A stretch of DNA of 64,000 nucleotides from RYN-230 sp963770535. GTDB lineage: Bacteria; Actinomycetota; Actinomycetes; Streptosporangiales; Streptosporangiaceae. The translations under genes were made by a program, and so were the position numbers. The notes beneath the pieces were generated by a model. It ran no database searches. It worked only from the letters and a program-made list of their open reading frames with translations, and was not told the origin of the DNA. The stretch is taken from assembly GCA_963770535.1 (NCBI GenBank), contig CAVYPZ010000003.1, positions 3,534,001-3,598,000 of the forward strand. Direction: 5' to 3'. Shown here one piece after another: positions 57,473 to 64,000 of this stretch (position 1 is the first letter of the stretch; every line of letters begins with the position of its first letter).

Positions 57473-57958
57473 TTACCCGCGCCTGAGCCAGCCGGGCAGG
57501 TAGATGGTGCGCGCGGCCTGCCGGGCCTGCCGCGCCGCGGGGACCCGGGCCGCGCTGGTGCCGGGCATCCTGGCCTCGGCCTCGGCCCAGGCCAGGAACT
57601 GGGCATCATCCAGCTCCTCTTCCTGGAGCCGGATGGCCCCGGGGTCGGTGAGCATCCCGCCATCGAAGATGAAGTTCATGATCGCCTGCGGCCGCTCCCC
57701 CGCCGCGGCCATCCAGTCCACGACGAGCAGGTCACCAGCCGGGATGCCCAGCCCGAGTTCCTCGGCGATCTCCCGGGTGACGCACTCATCCGGGGCCTCG
57801 CCCGCCTCGACGATGCCCCCTGGTATGCCCCAGTCGGGCCGGTAGTTGGGCTTGACCAGCAGGATGCGGTCGGCCGGGTCGGTGATCAGCATGCTGGCGG
57901 ACAGGTAGACGGTGGGCAGGCTCGCGAACCAGTCCGCGGCAGCAAGCAGTTCAGGCAC
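57473..57958 (-). CDS. Nudix hydrolase
   Basis: A 161-residue enzyme cleaving nucleoside-diphosphate-linked compounds. The Nudix box is complete: GGIVEAGEAPDECVTREIAE followed by ELGLGI (G-x5-E-x7-REUxEExGU). Preceded by SASMLITDPADRILLVKPNY, the usual beta strands. Substrate not predictable. On the same strand, 11 bp downstream of the PAS-GGDEF gene, so the two may be co-transcribed. Confidence 0.92.
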   Translation of the reverse strand: MPELLAAADWFASLPTVYLSASMLITDPADRILLVKPNYRPDWGIPGGIVEAGEAPDECVTREIAEELGLGIPAGDLLVVDWMAAAGERPQAIMNFIFDGGMLTDPGAIRLQEEELDDAQFLAWAEAEARMPGTSAARVPAARQARQAARTIYLPGWLRRG

Positions 57959-57969
57959 GCCTAGAAAAG

Positions 57970-58848
57970 CTACCGGCTGCGCCGTTTGGCCGTGTACATG
58001 GCCTGGTCGGCTTCGTGCAGCGCGTTGTCCGGGGACTCACCGGGGGCGGCCAGGTGGATGCCGATGCTGACCGGCACCGGGACGAGGTGCCCGTGGATGA
58101 GATGCGGCTGGGCCAGCGCGGCCGCGACCCGGCCACGCAGCCCGTCCAGCGCGGCGGCGCTGATCCGGGGGGCGGTGACCGCGAACTCGTCCCCGCCCAG
58201 CCGGGCGACCGTGTCCTGCGGCCGGACGTGCGAGCGGAGCCGGTGCCCGATGGTGAGCAGCGCCTCGTCGCCGGCTTCGTGGCCGTAGGTGTCGTTGATC
58301 TGCTTGAACCCGTCCGCATCCAGGTACATCACGCCGACCTGGGTACCGGTCGCGGGACCCCGGCGGCTGTTCAGGGCGGCGTTCAGCCGGTCGGCGAACA
58401 GGCTCCGGTTGGCCAGGCCGGTGAGAGGGTCATGGGCGGCCCGATGGGCCAGGGCCTGCTCGGCCATCTTCCGGCGGGTGATGTTGACGTGGGAGGTCAC
58501 CGCGCCGCCCAGGTCCGCGCCGAGCGGGGTGATGCGCAGCAGGAACCAGCGGTTGACGGCGGGGGACGGGCACGGATATTCCAGCTCGCTGTGCACCGTC
58601 TGCCCGGCCAGGACGGCCCGGATGCCGTTCGCGGCCAGGCGGGCGTCCAGGCAGCCCGCGGCCGCGGACCGGGCGCACAGGTCGAGGTAGTTCACGCCGA
58701 CCCCGGTGAGCTCCGGCTGCCCGCCGTTGTCCAGGGCGAACATCAGCCAGGCCTGGTTGACGTCCACGATCGTCCCGGCCGGGTCCAGGACAGCTGTCGC
58801 ATCCGGCAGCGCGTCCAGCACCGCCCGGGCCAGCCCGTCGCTCATCAT
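57970..58848 (-). CDS. PAS-GGDEF diguanylate cyclase
   Basis: A 292-residue soluble protein. Residues 8-125 form a PAS domain (VLDALPDATAVLDPAGTIVD, then ITRRKMAEQAL linker). The GGDEF domain has DPLTGLANRSLFADRL, YLDADGFKQINDTYGHEAGD and an intact active site LGGDEF at about residue 217. No membrane helix. It should make c-di-GMP in response to a PAS signal, and is the second such enzyme in the window. The upstream neighbour is a frameshifted membrane protein on the same strand, 15 bp away. Confidence 0.92.
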   Translation of the reverse strand: MMSDGLARAVLDALPDATAVLDPAGTIVDVNQAWLMFALDNGGQPELTGVGVNYLDLCARSAAAGCLDARLAANGIRAVLAGQTVHSELEYPCPSPAVNRWFLLRITPLGADLGGAVTSHVNITRRKMAEQALAHRAAHDPLTGLANRSLFADRLNAALNSRRGPATGTQVGVMYLDADGFKQINDTYGHEAGDEALLTIGHRLRSHVRPQDTVARLGGDEFAVTAPRISAAALDGLRGRVAAALAQPHLIHGHLVPVPVSIGIHLAAPGESPDNALHEADQAMYTAKRRSR

Positions 58849-58863
58849 CTGAGCGTATCGGGC

Positions 58864-59701
58864 CTAGCGGCGGTGCCGGGCAGGAACCGCCGCCGGCCGC
58901 CCCCGCCCTGCCTGGCCGTCCTCCGTATCCAGTCGGGTCACGGCCAGGAAGGCGACGAACCCGACGATCACCACGCCGAGGATCAGCGCGACCAGCCCGC
59001 GGCCCAGTCCCACGCCGCCGTAGTGGTGTGGCACGCCCAGCCAGTCCGCGTAGGACGCGCCGAGCGGGCGGGTCAGCACGTAGGCGATCCAGAAGGCCAC
59101 TACGGAGTTCAGGCCCAGCTTCCAGTACGCCAGCGCCGGGAGGCAGATGAGTGCGGTGAACATGAGCCCGGAGGTCAGGTAGCCCAGGTGCAAGGTGGTG
59201 GCGGTCAGGTCGCCGACCGCGGTGCCCAGGGCGAACGTGGCCAGCACGGTGGCCCAGTAGAACACTTCCCGGCGCCGCGTGGTGATGCTGTGAATGGACA
59301 GGGTGCGCTCGGTGAAGTACCAGGCGGCGAAGACCACCGCCAGGCAGGCGGCGAAGAACGCGCTGGACAGTGCGTAAGGCACGCCCGAGCTTGATGTGCA
59401 TGCCGTCCGCGGCCAGGGTGCCCCAGACCGCGACCATGGCCACCGCGAACCAGTAGATCCACACCTGGTACTGGCGGGCACGGAACTGGAGCACCATGGC
59501 GATCACGAAGACCGCCGTGCCCACCACCCCCGCGACCACCGTGCCGTACCGGAGGGCCAGGAAGTCGGCGAGGGCCTCGCCCATCGCCGTGGTGAGGATC
59601 TTGATGATCCAGAAGAACACGGTTATCCGGTACGGGACCTTGCTGGCCGCGTACTGCGCGGGAGCACGGGCCGCGGTCCGCCGGAGCTGAGGTGACGCCA
59701 C
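58864..59701 (-). pseudogene. COG4705-type multi-helix membrane protein, one frameshift
   Basis: A membrane protein of about 8 helices: KVPYRITVFFWIIKILTTAM, GEALADFLALRYG, a helix AVFVIAMVLQ, then IYWFAVAMVAVWGTLAADGM. At about 59384-59387 (AAGCTCGGGCGTG) one extra G shifts the frame; VPYALSSAFFAACLAVVFAA, TLSIHSITTRRREVFYW, FALGTAVGDLTATTLHLGY and LNSVVAFWIAYVLTRPLGAS follow in the second frame. The repeated VGDxxA / GEALAD and RPLGAS patterns fit the COG4705 family of uncharacterised membrane proteins. GTG 59701 or GTG 59731 may be the start. Function unknown. Confidence 0.75.
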
Positions 59702-59839
59702 GGCGCAAGGATGCCATACGGTCCTGGGCACCCTACGCGCCCTTTACCAGCAGCACACCATGGCCAGAGGAACCGGGCGGCCCCCGCCCTGATGCGCAGG
59801 ACGGGGGCCGGGATGGTCAGCCGCGAAACCGCCGCGCCC

Positions 59840-60640
59840 TCACGTGCCGGCGACGTGGCCCCGGATGTAGATGGGCGTGCCGTTGGTCTCGTTGACGTGC
59901 ACCAGCCGGTGGAAGAACGCGGCGATGTCCATCGGGATCCGCACGCAGCCGTGCGAGACCGCCGGGAGCGGAACCGGGACATCGCCGTGGATGGCGTACG
60001 ACCCGCCGATGAAGAACACCGGGTTGTACATGGTGCCCAGCGGGACCTTCACCCAGCCGCTGGCGAACCAGTGCGCCCGGTAGTTCCCGTCCGGGGTGAT
60101 CGCGGGACCGCAGGTGGCCTTCGGATCGCCTCCGCAGGGGTAGTAGTAGCCGCCCCCCGGGGAGATGTGGCTGATCAGCTCCGGCACGTTATGCCGGTAC
60201 AGGACCAGGTAGCCCAGGGTCAGGTGGACCTCGATGCGCCAGCTGCCGCCCTTGGGCACGAGCACCCCTGGCTGCCGGGGGTGGACCAGGGCCCGCTTCA
60301 TCTTCCCGGTGACGTCATCGGGGGCGATGGCGGTCTGGATGCCCTGGACCTCCTTGAACGCCCACACGGCCTCCAGCGTGTCCATGCCGAACTGCCCGTC
60401 AACCTTGCCCGGGTAGTAGTGCAGGTAGGCCAGCCGCTCCTGCAGGCTCCGCACCGCCGGGCCGCGCATGCCGTAATCCAGGGGGCCCTTCGGGGGCGTG
60501 TACGCCGCGCCCGCCGGGACGCTGCGGGCGGCCGGCGACGTCACCGCGGCCCCCGCAATACTGGTCTGGCTGAGCACCGAAGCGCCCACCGCGGCCACCA
60601 CCCCGGCCGTGCCCAGCCATCCCGCCACTTTTCGCCTCAT
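59840..60640 (-). CDS. L,D-transpeptidase with peptidoglycan-binding domain
   Basis: A 266-residue exported cell-wall enzyme. A signal peptide covers residues 1-31; a PG-binding domain (GMRGPAVRSLQERLAYLHYY, DGQFGMDTLEAVWAFK) covers 53-105; the YkuD catalytic domain runs from 133 to 262 with HGDVPVPLPAVSHGCVRIPM: His218, His230 and nucleophile Cys232. It makes 3-3 cross-links or attaches proteins to peptidoglycan outside the membrane. Upstream of its start lies a 350-base region without a gene. Confidence 0.93.
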   Translation of the reverse strand: MRRKVAGWLGTAGVVAAVGASVLSQTSIAGAAVTSPAARSVPAGAAYTPPKGPLDYGMRGPAVRSLQERLAYLHYYPGKVDGQFGMDTLEAVWAFKEVQGIQTAIAPDDVTGKMKRALVHPRQPGVLVPKGGSWRIEVHLTLGYLVLYRHNVPELISHISPGGGYYYPCGGDPKATCGPAITPDGNYRAHWFASGWVKVPLGTMYNPVFFIGGSYAIHGDVPVPLPAVSHGCVRIPMDIAAFFHRLVHVNETNGTPIYIRGHVAGT

Positions 60641-61033
60641 GGCGACCCTCGCTTGTCCTTGCTCGATGGCTGAGCACCAGCGATACCGCGAGCGCGGGCA
60701 TGCTGGCGCCGACAGCGCGACCCTGAGAAGTTTTCCCGACCCATATTCCTAGACGTCCCACCAGCGATCACGGTTGCCCCGCGGACCACACCGGTATTCA
60801 TGCCCATTTACGCCGGATTGCCTCCCCGGACGTCACAGGCCGATCGGTCACGGGGAGGCGCGACCGCAGGAGAGTACCGGTCGGCCTGCGCGGCTGGCGA
60901 CCTGACGCGCCGGCCCCGCGTGCACGCGGGGCCGCGCGTGCACGCGGGCCGCGCGCCCCGGCCGGGCCGCTGGCGGCCACCGGGTAGCATGCCGGTCGTG
61001 CCGCCAGGTAGCCCGCCGGGAACCGTCCCGGGG
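60641..61033. other. Intergenic region between divergent L,D-transpeptidase and gpgS genes
   Basis: About 390 bases. It should hold both promoters. A 22-base perfect palindrome (arms GGCCCCGCGTG and CACGCGGGGCC) at 60912-60933 and an adjacent partial copy (CGCGTGCACGCG) lie in the leader of gpgS. I looked for a c-di-AMP (ydaO) riboswitch, often upstream of cell-wall enzymes in actinobacteria, but cannot support one. Confidence 0.45.
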
Positions 61034-61987
61034 ATGCAGGACCACGCCAGGACGTGGCTGCGGCGGCAGACCTCGCACTGGCGGGACTGGCCGCTGGAGC
61101 GGCTGCTGGCGGCCAAGCAGGCGGCGGGGACACCGATCAGCGTGGTCATCCCGGCGCGCAACGAGGAACGCACGGTCGGCCGGGTGGTGGCCGCGCTCCG
61201 GCAGGCCCTGCTGGTGGACGCGCCGCTGGTGGACGAGATCATCGTGGTCGACTCCGACTCCACCGACGGGACGGCCCGCGCCGCGGAGCGGGCCGGCGGC
61301 ACCGTGTACCGGGCCCGCGACATAGCCCCCGCGCTCGGCTCGCACCCCGGCAAGGGCGAGGCCCTGTGGAAGTCCCTGCTGGTCACGCGCGGTGATCTGC
61401 TGGTCTTCGTGGACGCCGACCTGACCCGCTGGGGGCCGCACTTCGTCACCGGGCTGCTGGGTCCCCTGCTGGCCGGCCCGCCCACCGCAGGCCAGCAGGT
61501 GCAGCTGGTCAGGGGGTTCTACGAGCGGGTACGGACCGAGCGTGACGGTTCCACCTCGAGCGAGGGCGGCCGGGTCACCGAACTCGTGGCCCGGCCCCTG
61601 CTGAGCCTGTGGTGGCCGGAACTGGCCGGCGTGGTCCAGCCGCTGGCCGGGGAGTGGGCGGCCCGGCGCGAGCTGATGGAGTCGCTGACCATCCCGGTCG
61701 GCTACGGGGTGGAGCTGTCCACCCTGCTGGACACCTTCACCCGGTACGGCCTCGGGGCGCTGGCCCAGGTGGACCTGGGCTCCCGGGCGCACCGCCACCA
61801 GGCCGACCACGACCTGGCCCTGATGGCCGCGGAGCTGATGGCCGTCGCGGAAGCGCGCCGGGACCGCCCGGGGACTCCCGGCCGGGAGCTGCACCAGTTC
61901 GTCCGGGAAGGCGGCCAGGTGCTGCCGCGGTCCCGGGCCATCCCGAGCCACGAACGGCCGCCCATCGTGACCGTGAAGGCGGCGTGA
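61034..61987 (+). CDS. gpgS: Glucosyl-3-phosphoglycerate synthase
   Basis: A 317-residue GT-A glycosyltransferase making glucosyl-3-phosphoglycerate, the first step of methylglucose lipopolysaccharide/glucosylglycerate synthesis. It has SVVIPARNEERTVGRVV, IIVVDSDSTDGTA, GKGEALWKSL, the metal site LVFVDADLTRW and QPLAGEWAARRELM, all typical of GpgS. ATG 61034 starts at the family's usual N-terminus (MQDHARTWLRRQTS); ATG 60989 in frame is possible. It ends one base before folP2, repeating the gpgS-folP2 neighbourhood known from mycobacteria (Rv1208-Rv1207). Confidence 0.93.
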   Translation: MQDHARTWLRRQTSHWRDWPLERLLAAKQAAGTPISVVIPARNEERTVGRVVAALRQALLVDAPLVDEIIVVDSDSTDGTARAAERAGGTVYRARDIAPALGSHPGKGEALWKSLLVTRGDLLVFVDADLTRWGPHFVTGLLGPLLAGPPTAGQQVQLVRGFYERVRTERDGSTSSEGGRVTELVARPLLSLWWPELAGVVQPLAGEWAARRELMESLTIPVGYGVELSTLLDTFTRYGLGALAQVDLGSRAHRHQADHDLALMAAELMAVAEARRDRPGTPGRELHQFVREGGQVLPRSRAIPSHERPPIVTVKAA

Positions 61988-61988
61988 G

Positions 61989-62873
61989 GTGACCGCCGGG
62001 GCCGCCCAGCGGGCCCTGCGGCTGGGCGGCCACTGCTTCGCGCCGCACCAGCGGCTGGTCATGGGCATCGTCAACCGGACCCCGGATTCTTTCTACGATC
62101 GCGGCGCGACCTGGGACGCCGGCGCGGCCATGGACCGGGTGCACGCGGTGGTCGCCGACGGCGCCGACATCCTCGACATCGGCGGCGTGGCCGCCGCGCC
62201 GGGCGCCCCGGTCGACGTGGCCGAGGAGATCCGCCGGACCGTGCCGTTCGTCGCCGCTGTCCGCGCCGCCTACCCGGGCCTGGTGATCAGCGTGGACACC
62301 TGGCGGCACCAGGTCGGCCGGGAAGCGTGCCTGGCCGGCGCGGACCTGCTGAACGACACCTGGGGCGGCCAGGACCGGGACCTGCCCGCGGTGGCCGCCG
62401 AGTTCGGCGCCGGCCTGATCTGCGCGCACGCCGGCGAGCAGGCTCCCCGGACCCGGCCGTTCCGGGTCGCGTACGACGACGTGATGGCCGATGTCCTGGA
62501 CCGGACGCTGGCGCAGGCGGAGCGGGCCACGGCGGCGGGGGTGGACCCGGCCCGGATCATGATCGACGCGGCGCACGACTTCGGCAAGAACACCTGGCAT
62601 TCGCTGGAGGTCACCCGGCGGCTCGGCGAGATGGTGGCGACCGGCTGGCCGGTGCTGGTCTCCCTGTCCAACAAGGACTTCATCGGGGAGACGCTGGACG
62701 CACCCCCGGACCGGCGGCTGACCGGCACGCTGGCCACCACGGCCATCTGTGCCTGGCTCGGCGCCCGCGTGTTCCGGGTGCACCAGGTCCGCGAAACCCG
62801 GGAGGTGCTGGCCATGGTGTCGGCGATCCAGGGTGACCAGCCGCCCGCCCGGGCCGTCCGCGGGCTGGCCTGA
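61989..62873 (+). CDS. folP2: Dihydropteroate synthase homolog (FolP2 type)
   Basis: A 294-residue TIM-barrel protein of the DHPS family: LVMGIVNRTPDSFYDRGATW, DILDIGGVAAAPGAPVDVAEE, VISVDTWRHQVGREA, LLNDTWGGQD, and the pABA/pterin loop region IMIDAAHDFGKNTWHSLE. Position next to gpgS and the sequence details mark it as FolP2 rather than the folate-operon FolP1. FolP2 of mycobacteria has been reported to lack DHPS activity, so a folate role should not be assumed. GTG 61989 is one base after the gpgS stop, so translation is coupled. Confidence 0.92.
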   Translation: MTAGAAQRALRLGGHCFAPHQRLVMGIVNRTPDSFYDRGATWDAGAAMDRVHAVVADGADILDIGGVAAAPGAPVDVAEEIRRTVPFVAAVRAAYPGLVISVDTWRHQVGREACLAGADLLNDTWGGQDRDLPAVAAEFGAGLICAHAGEQAPRTRPFRVAYDDVMADVLDRTLAQAERATAAGVDPARIMIDAAHDFGKNTWHSLEVTRRLGEMVATGWPVLVSLSNKDFIGETLDAPPDRRLTGTLATTAICAWLGARVFRVHQVRETREVLAMVSAIQGDQPPARAVRGLA

Positions 62874-62880
62874 TAAGACC

Positions 62881-63627
62881 GTGATCACCCAGGCGGCGCT
62901 GTGCCCGTGGCCCCCCCTGCTCGTCCGCGAGCTGACCGGCGCCCACCCGGTGCAGCCCGAGCTGCGGGCCGCCTGCGCGGGCGCGGTGGCGGCGCTGCTG
63001 AGCGACGGGCCGCAGGAGGTCGCCGTTGTCGGCCCCGGGACCGTGACCGCCTCCTGGCCGGGTCACGGGCGGCTGAACGTCGCCGCGTTCGGCGGCCCGC
63101 GGGCGGGCTCCCCCGGCCCGGCCGGCACTGGTCCCGCCGGCGACGGCGGGGACCGGCCGGCGCTGCCACCCGCTCCCGGGATCGGGGCCTACCTGCTGGA
63201 CCAGGCGGGTTACCAGGGCGAACGGCTGATCTGGTCGGTCAGCGCGGACGAGCCCGCGGCCGGCTGCCGGAAGCTGGGCGCGGACCTGGCCGGCCGCGGC
63301 GCCCGTACCGCGCTGCTGGTGATCGGCGACGGCAGCGCCCGGCGCGGGCCCCGGGCGCCCGGCCACTTCGACGAGCGGGCCGCCGCGTTCGACGCGGAGG
63401 TGGAGCGGGCCGTGCGGTGCGGCGACACCCGGGCCCTGCTGGACGTCGATCCCGGGCTGGCCCGCGAGCTGATGGCGACGGGCCGGCCCGCCTGGCAGGT
63501 GCTGGCCGGGGCCCTGGAGACCGCAGCCCCCCTCGGCGTGGCGGTCCGGTACGCCGGCGACCCGTTCGGGGTGGCCTACCTGGTGGCCACCCTCCGGCCC
63601 TCACTCGGCGGGCGGTCCCATGTCTGA
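62881..63627 (+). CDS. Class III extradiol dioxygenase-like protein (LigB-like fold)
   Basis: A 248-residue protein of the actinobacterial LigB-like family. It begins VITQAALCPWPPLLVREL (family: AAVCPCPPLLVPE), has EVAVVGPGTVTASWPGHGR, LLVIGDGSARRGPRAPGHFD, ERAAAFDAEVERAV and GRPAWQVLAGALE. Of the LigB iron ligands the early His is missing (CPWPP here), so it is probably not an active ring-cleaving dioxygenase. The start is 8 bp after folP2, so it is likely co-transcribed with gpgS-folP2. The last 27 bases overlap the convergent permease gene. Confidence 0.85.
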   Translation: MITQAALCPWPPLLVRELTGAHPVQPELRAACAGAVAALLSDGPQEVAVVGPGTVTASWPGHGRLNVAAFGGPRAGSPGPAGTGPAGDGGDRPALPPAPGIGAYLLDQAGYQGERLIWSVSADEPAAGCRKLGADLAGRGARTALLVIGDGSARRGPRAPGHFDERAAAFDAEVERAVRCGDTRALLDVDPGLARELMATGRPAWQVLAGALETAAPLGVAVRYAGDPFGVAYLVATLRPSLGGRSHV

Positions 63628-64000
63628 CCCGGCCGCGGCTGACCCGCGGGTGATCCCGCCGCCCCCGGTCAGCCGCACCGCGATGACCACCGGCACCACG
63701 GTGAGCGCCAGCACGGTGACCACGACCACGTTCACCTCGGGCAGCTGCTGGCCGAGCCGGATGGCTCCGAAGATCCACAACGGGAGCGTGTTCTGCGCGC
63801 CCGCGGTGAAGGTGGTCACGATGACCTCGTCGAAGGACAGCGCGAACGCGAGCAGCGCGCCCGAGATCAGCGCCGTGGACAGCATCGGCAGGGTCACGGT
63901 CCGGAACGTGAAGAACCCGTGCGCGCCCAGGTCGGCGGAGGCCTCGTAGACCGAACCCGAGACCCGGCGGAGCCGGGCGATGACGTTGTTGTAGACCACG
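63601..64000 (-). CDS. potC: Spermidine/putrescine-type ABC transporter permease, 3' part only (cut by window edge)
   Basis: The C-terminal 132 residues of a PotC-like permease. The EAA loop that contacts the ATPase is present (YEASADLGAHGFFTFRTVTL PMLS), followed by helices LISGALLAFALSFDEVIVTT and VNVVVVTVLALTVVPVVIAV. Substrate could be polyamines or related cations; the rest of the operon lies to the right. The overlap with the upstream dioxygenase-like gene is convergent and short. Confidence 0.85.
   Translation of the reverse strand, partial: VVYNNVIARLRRVSGSVYEASADLGAHGFFTFRTVTLPMLSTALISGALLAFALSFDEVIVTTFTAGAQNTLPLWIFGAIRLGQQLPEVNVVVVTVLALTVVPVVIAVRLTGGGGITRGSAAAGSDMGPPAE

Noticed and set aside
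60641..60800. c-di-AMP (ydaO) riboswitch in front of the L,D-transpeptidase gene
   Set aside because: Only isolated short resemblances were seen; the conserved core could not be assembled.
60912..60950. Palindromes in the gpgS leader as a terminator
   Set aside because: No T-run follows and they lie inside a probable 5' leader; could be GC-rich structure without function.

Overview
The window is about 70% GC, uses many GTG and some TTG starts, and carries gene sets typical of filamentous or soil actinobacteria: a FolP2-GpgS pair, a DUF6504-DnaE2 unit behind a perfect actinobacterial LexA box, XRE/MmyB regulators, an EttA-SSB-GTPase block and a cobalamin riboswitch. It is most likely chromosomal DNA of an actinobacterium near Streptosporangiales or Streptomycetales; I cannot name the genus.

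Layout. 0-8.6 kb: 5' part of dapA, a LolA-like/di-iron protein pair, a B12-riboswitch-controlled btuF-btuC-btuD importer, an acyl-CoA dehydrogenase and an HNH nuclease. 8.8-15.2 kb: S9 peptidase, HTH/TPR regulator and MscS channel, all frameshifted, then a truncated hemoglobin. 15.2-24.1 kb: minus-strand block of ettA, a diguanylate cyclase, ssb, an HtrA-like protease and two overlapping dynamin/YfjP-type GTPases. 24.1-28.5 kb: siroheme/cobalamin genes (cysG-type, cbiC), a family 2 glycosyltransferase and GtrA. 28.7-36.4 kb: a broken secreted DUF1906/lectin-propeller gene, the SOS-controlled DUF6504-dnaE2 unit, TetR, an SRPBCC remnant and a MITE-like palindrome. 36.5-47 kb: expansin-like protein, ArsR/MFS divergon, glyA, XRE/SDR divergon, then a minus-strand run cobQ - DUF6412-like - yidC paralog - alanyl-tRNA-synthetase-like gene. 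47.3-53 kb: tRNA-Arg(UCU) followed by an accessory stretch holding the most unusual gene here, a single protein that appears to be a HigB-like toxin split by a PspA domain and followed by a HigA-like antitoxin domain, with its own palindromic operator. 53-64 kb: kdpA tail fused to a PAS/GAF/PP2C phosphatase, a beta-propeller lipoprotein, Nudix, PAS-GGDEF, a membrane protein, an L,D-transpeptidase, gpgS-folP2-LigB-like, and a PotC-like permease running off the right edge.

Two features cut across the window. First, at least eleven single-base-type reading-frame breaks occur in genes that are otherwise well preserved (some genes have several), so assembly indels must be excluded before any gene is called dead. 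Second, short in-frame minisatellites with a 15-bp period (5-residue Gly/Ala/Pro-rich units) lie inside at least eight unrelated proteins.

Functional themes: cobalamin uptake and synthesis (btuFCD, cysG/cobA, cbiC, cobQ), c-di-GMP signalling (two GGDEF proteins), SOS mutagenesis (dnaE2) and membrane or envelope biology (GTPases, YidC, MscS, PspA fusion, L,D-transpeptidase). All functions are inferred by reading the sequence; no database search was run.
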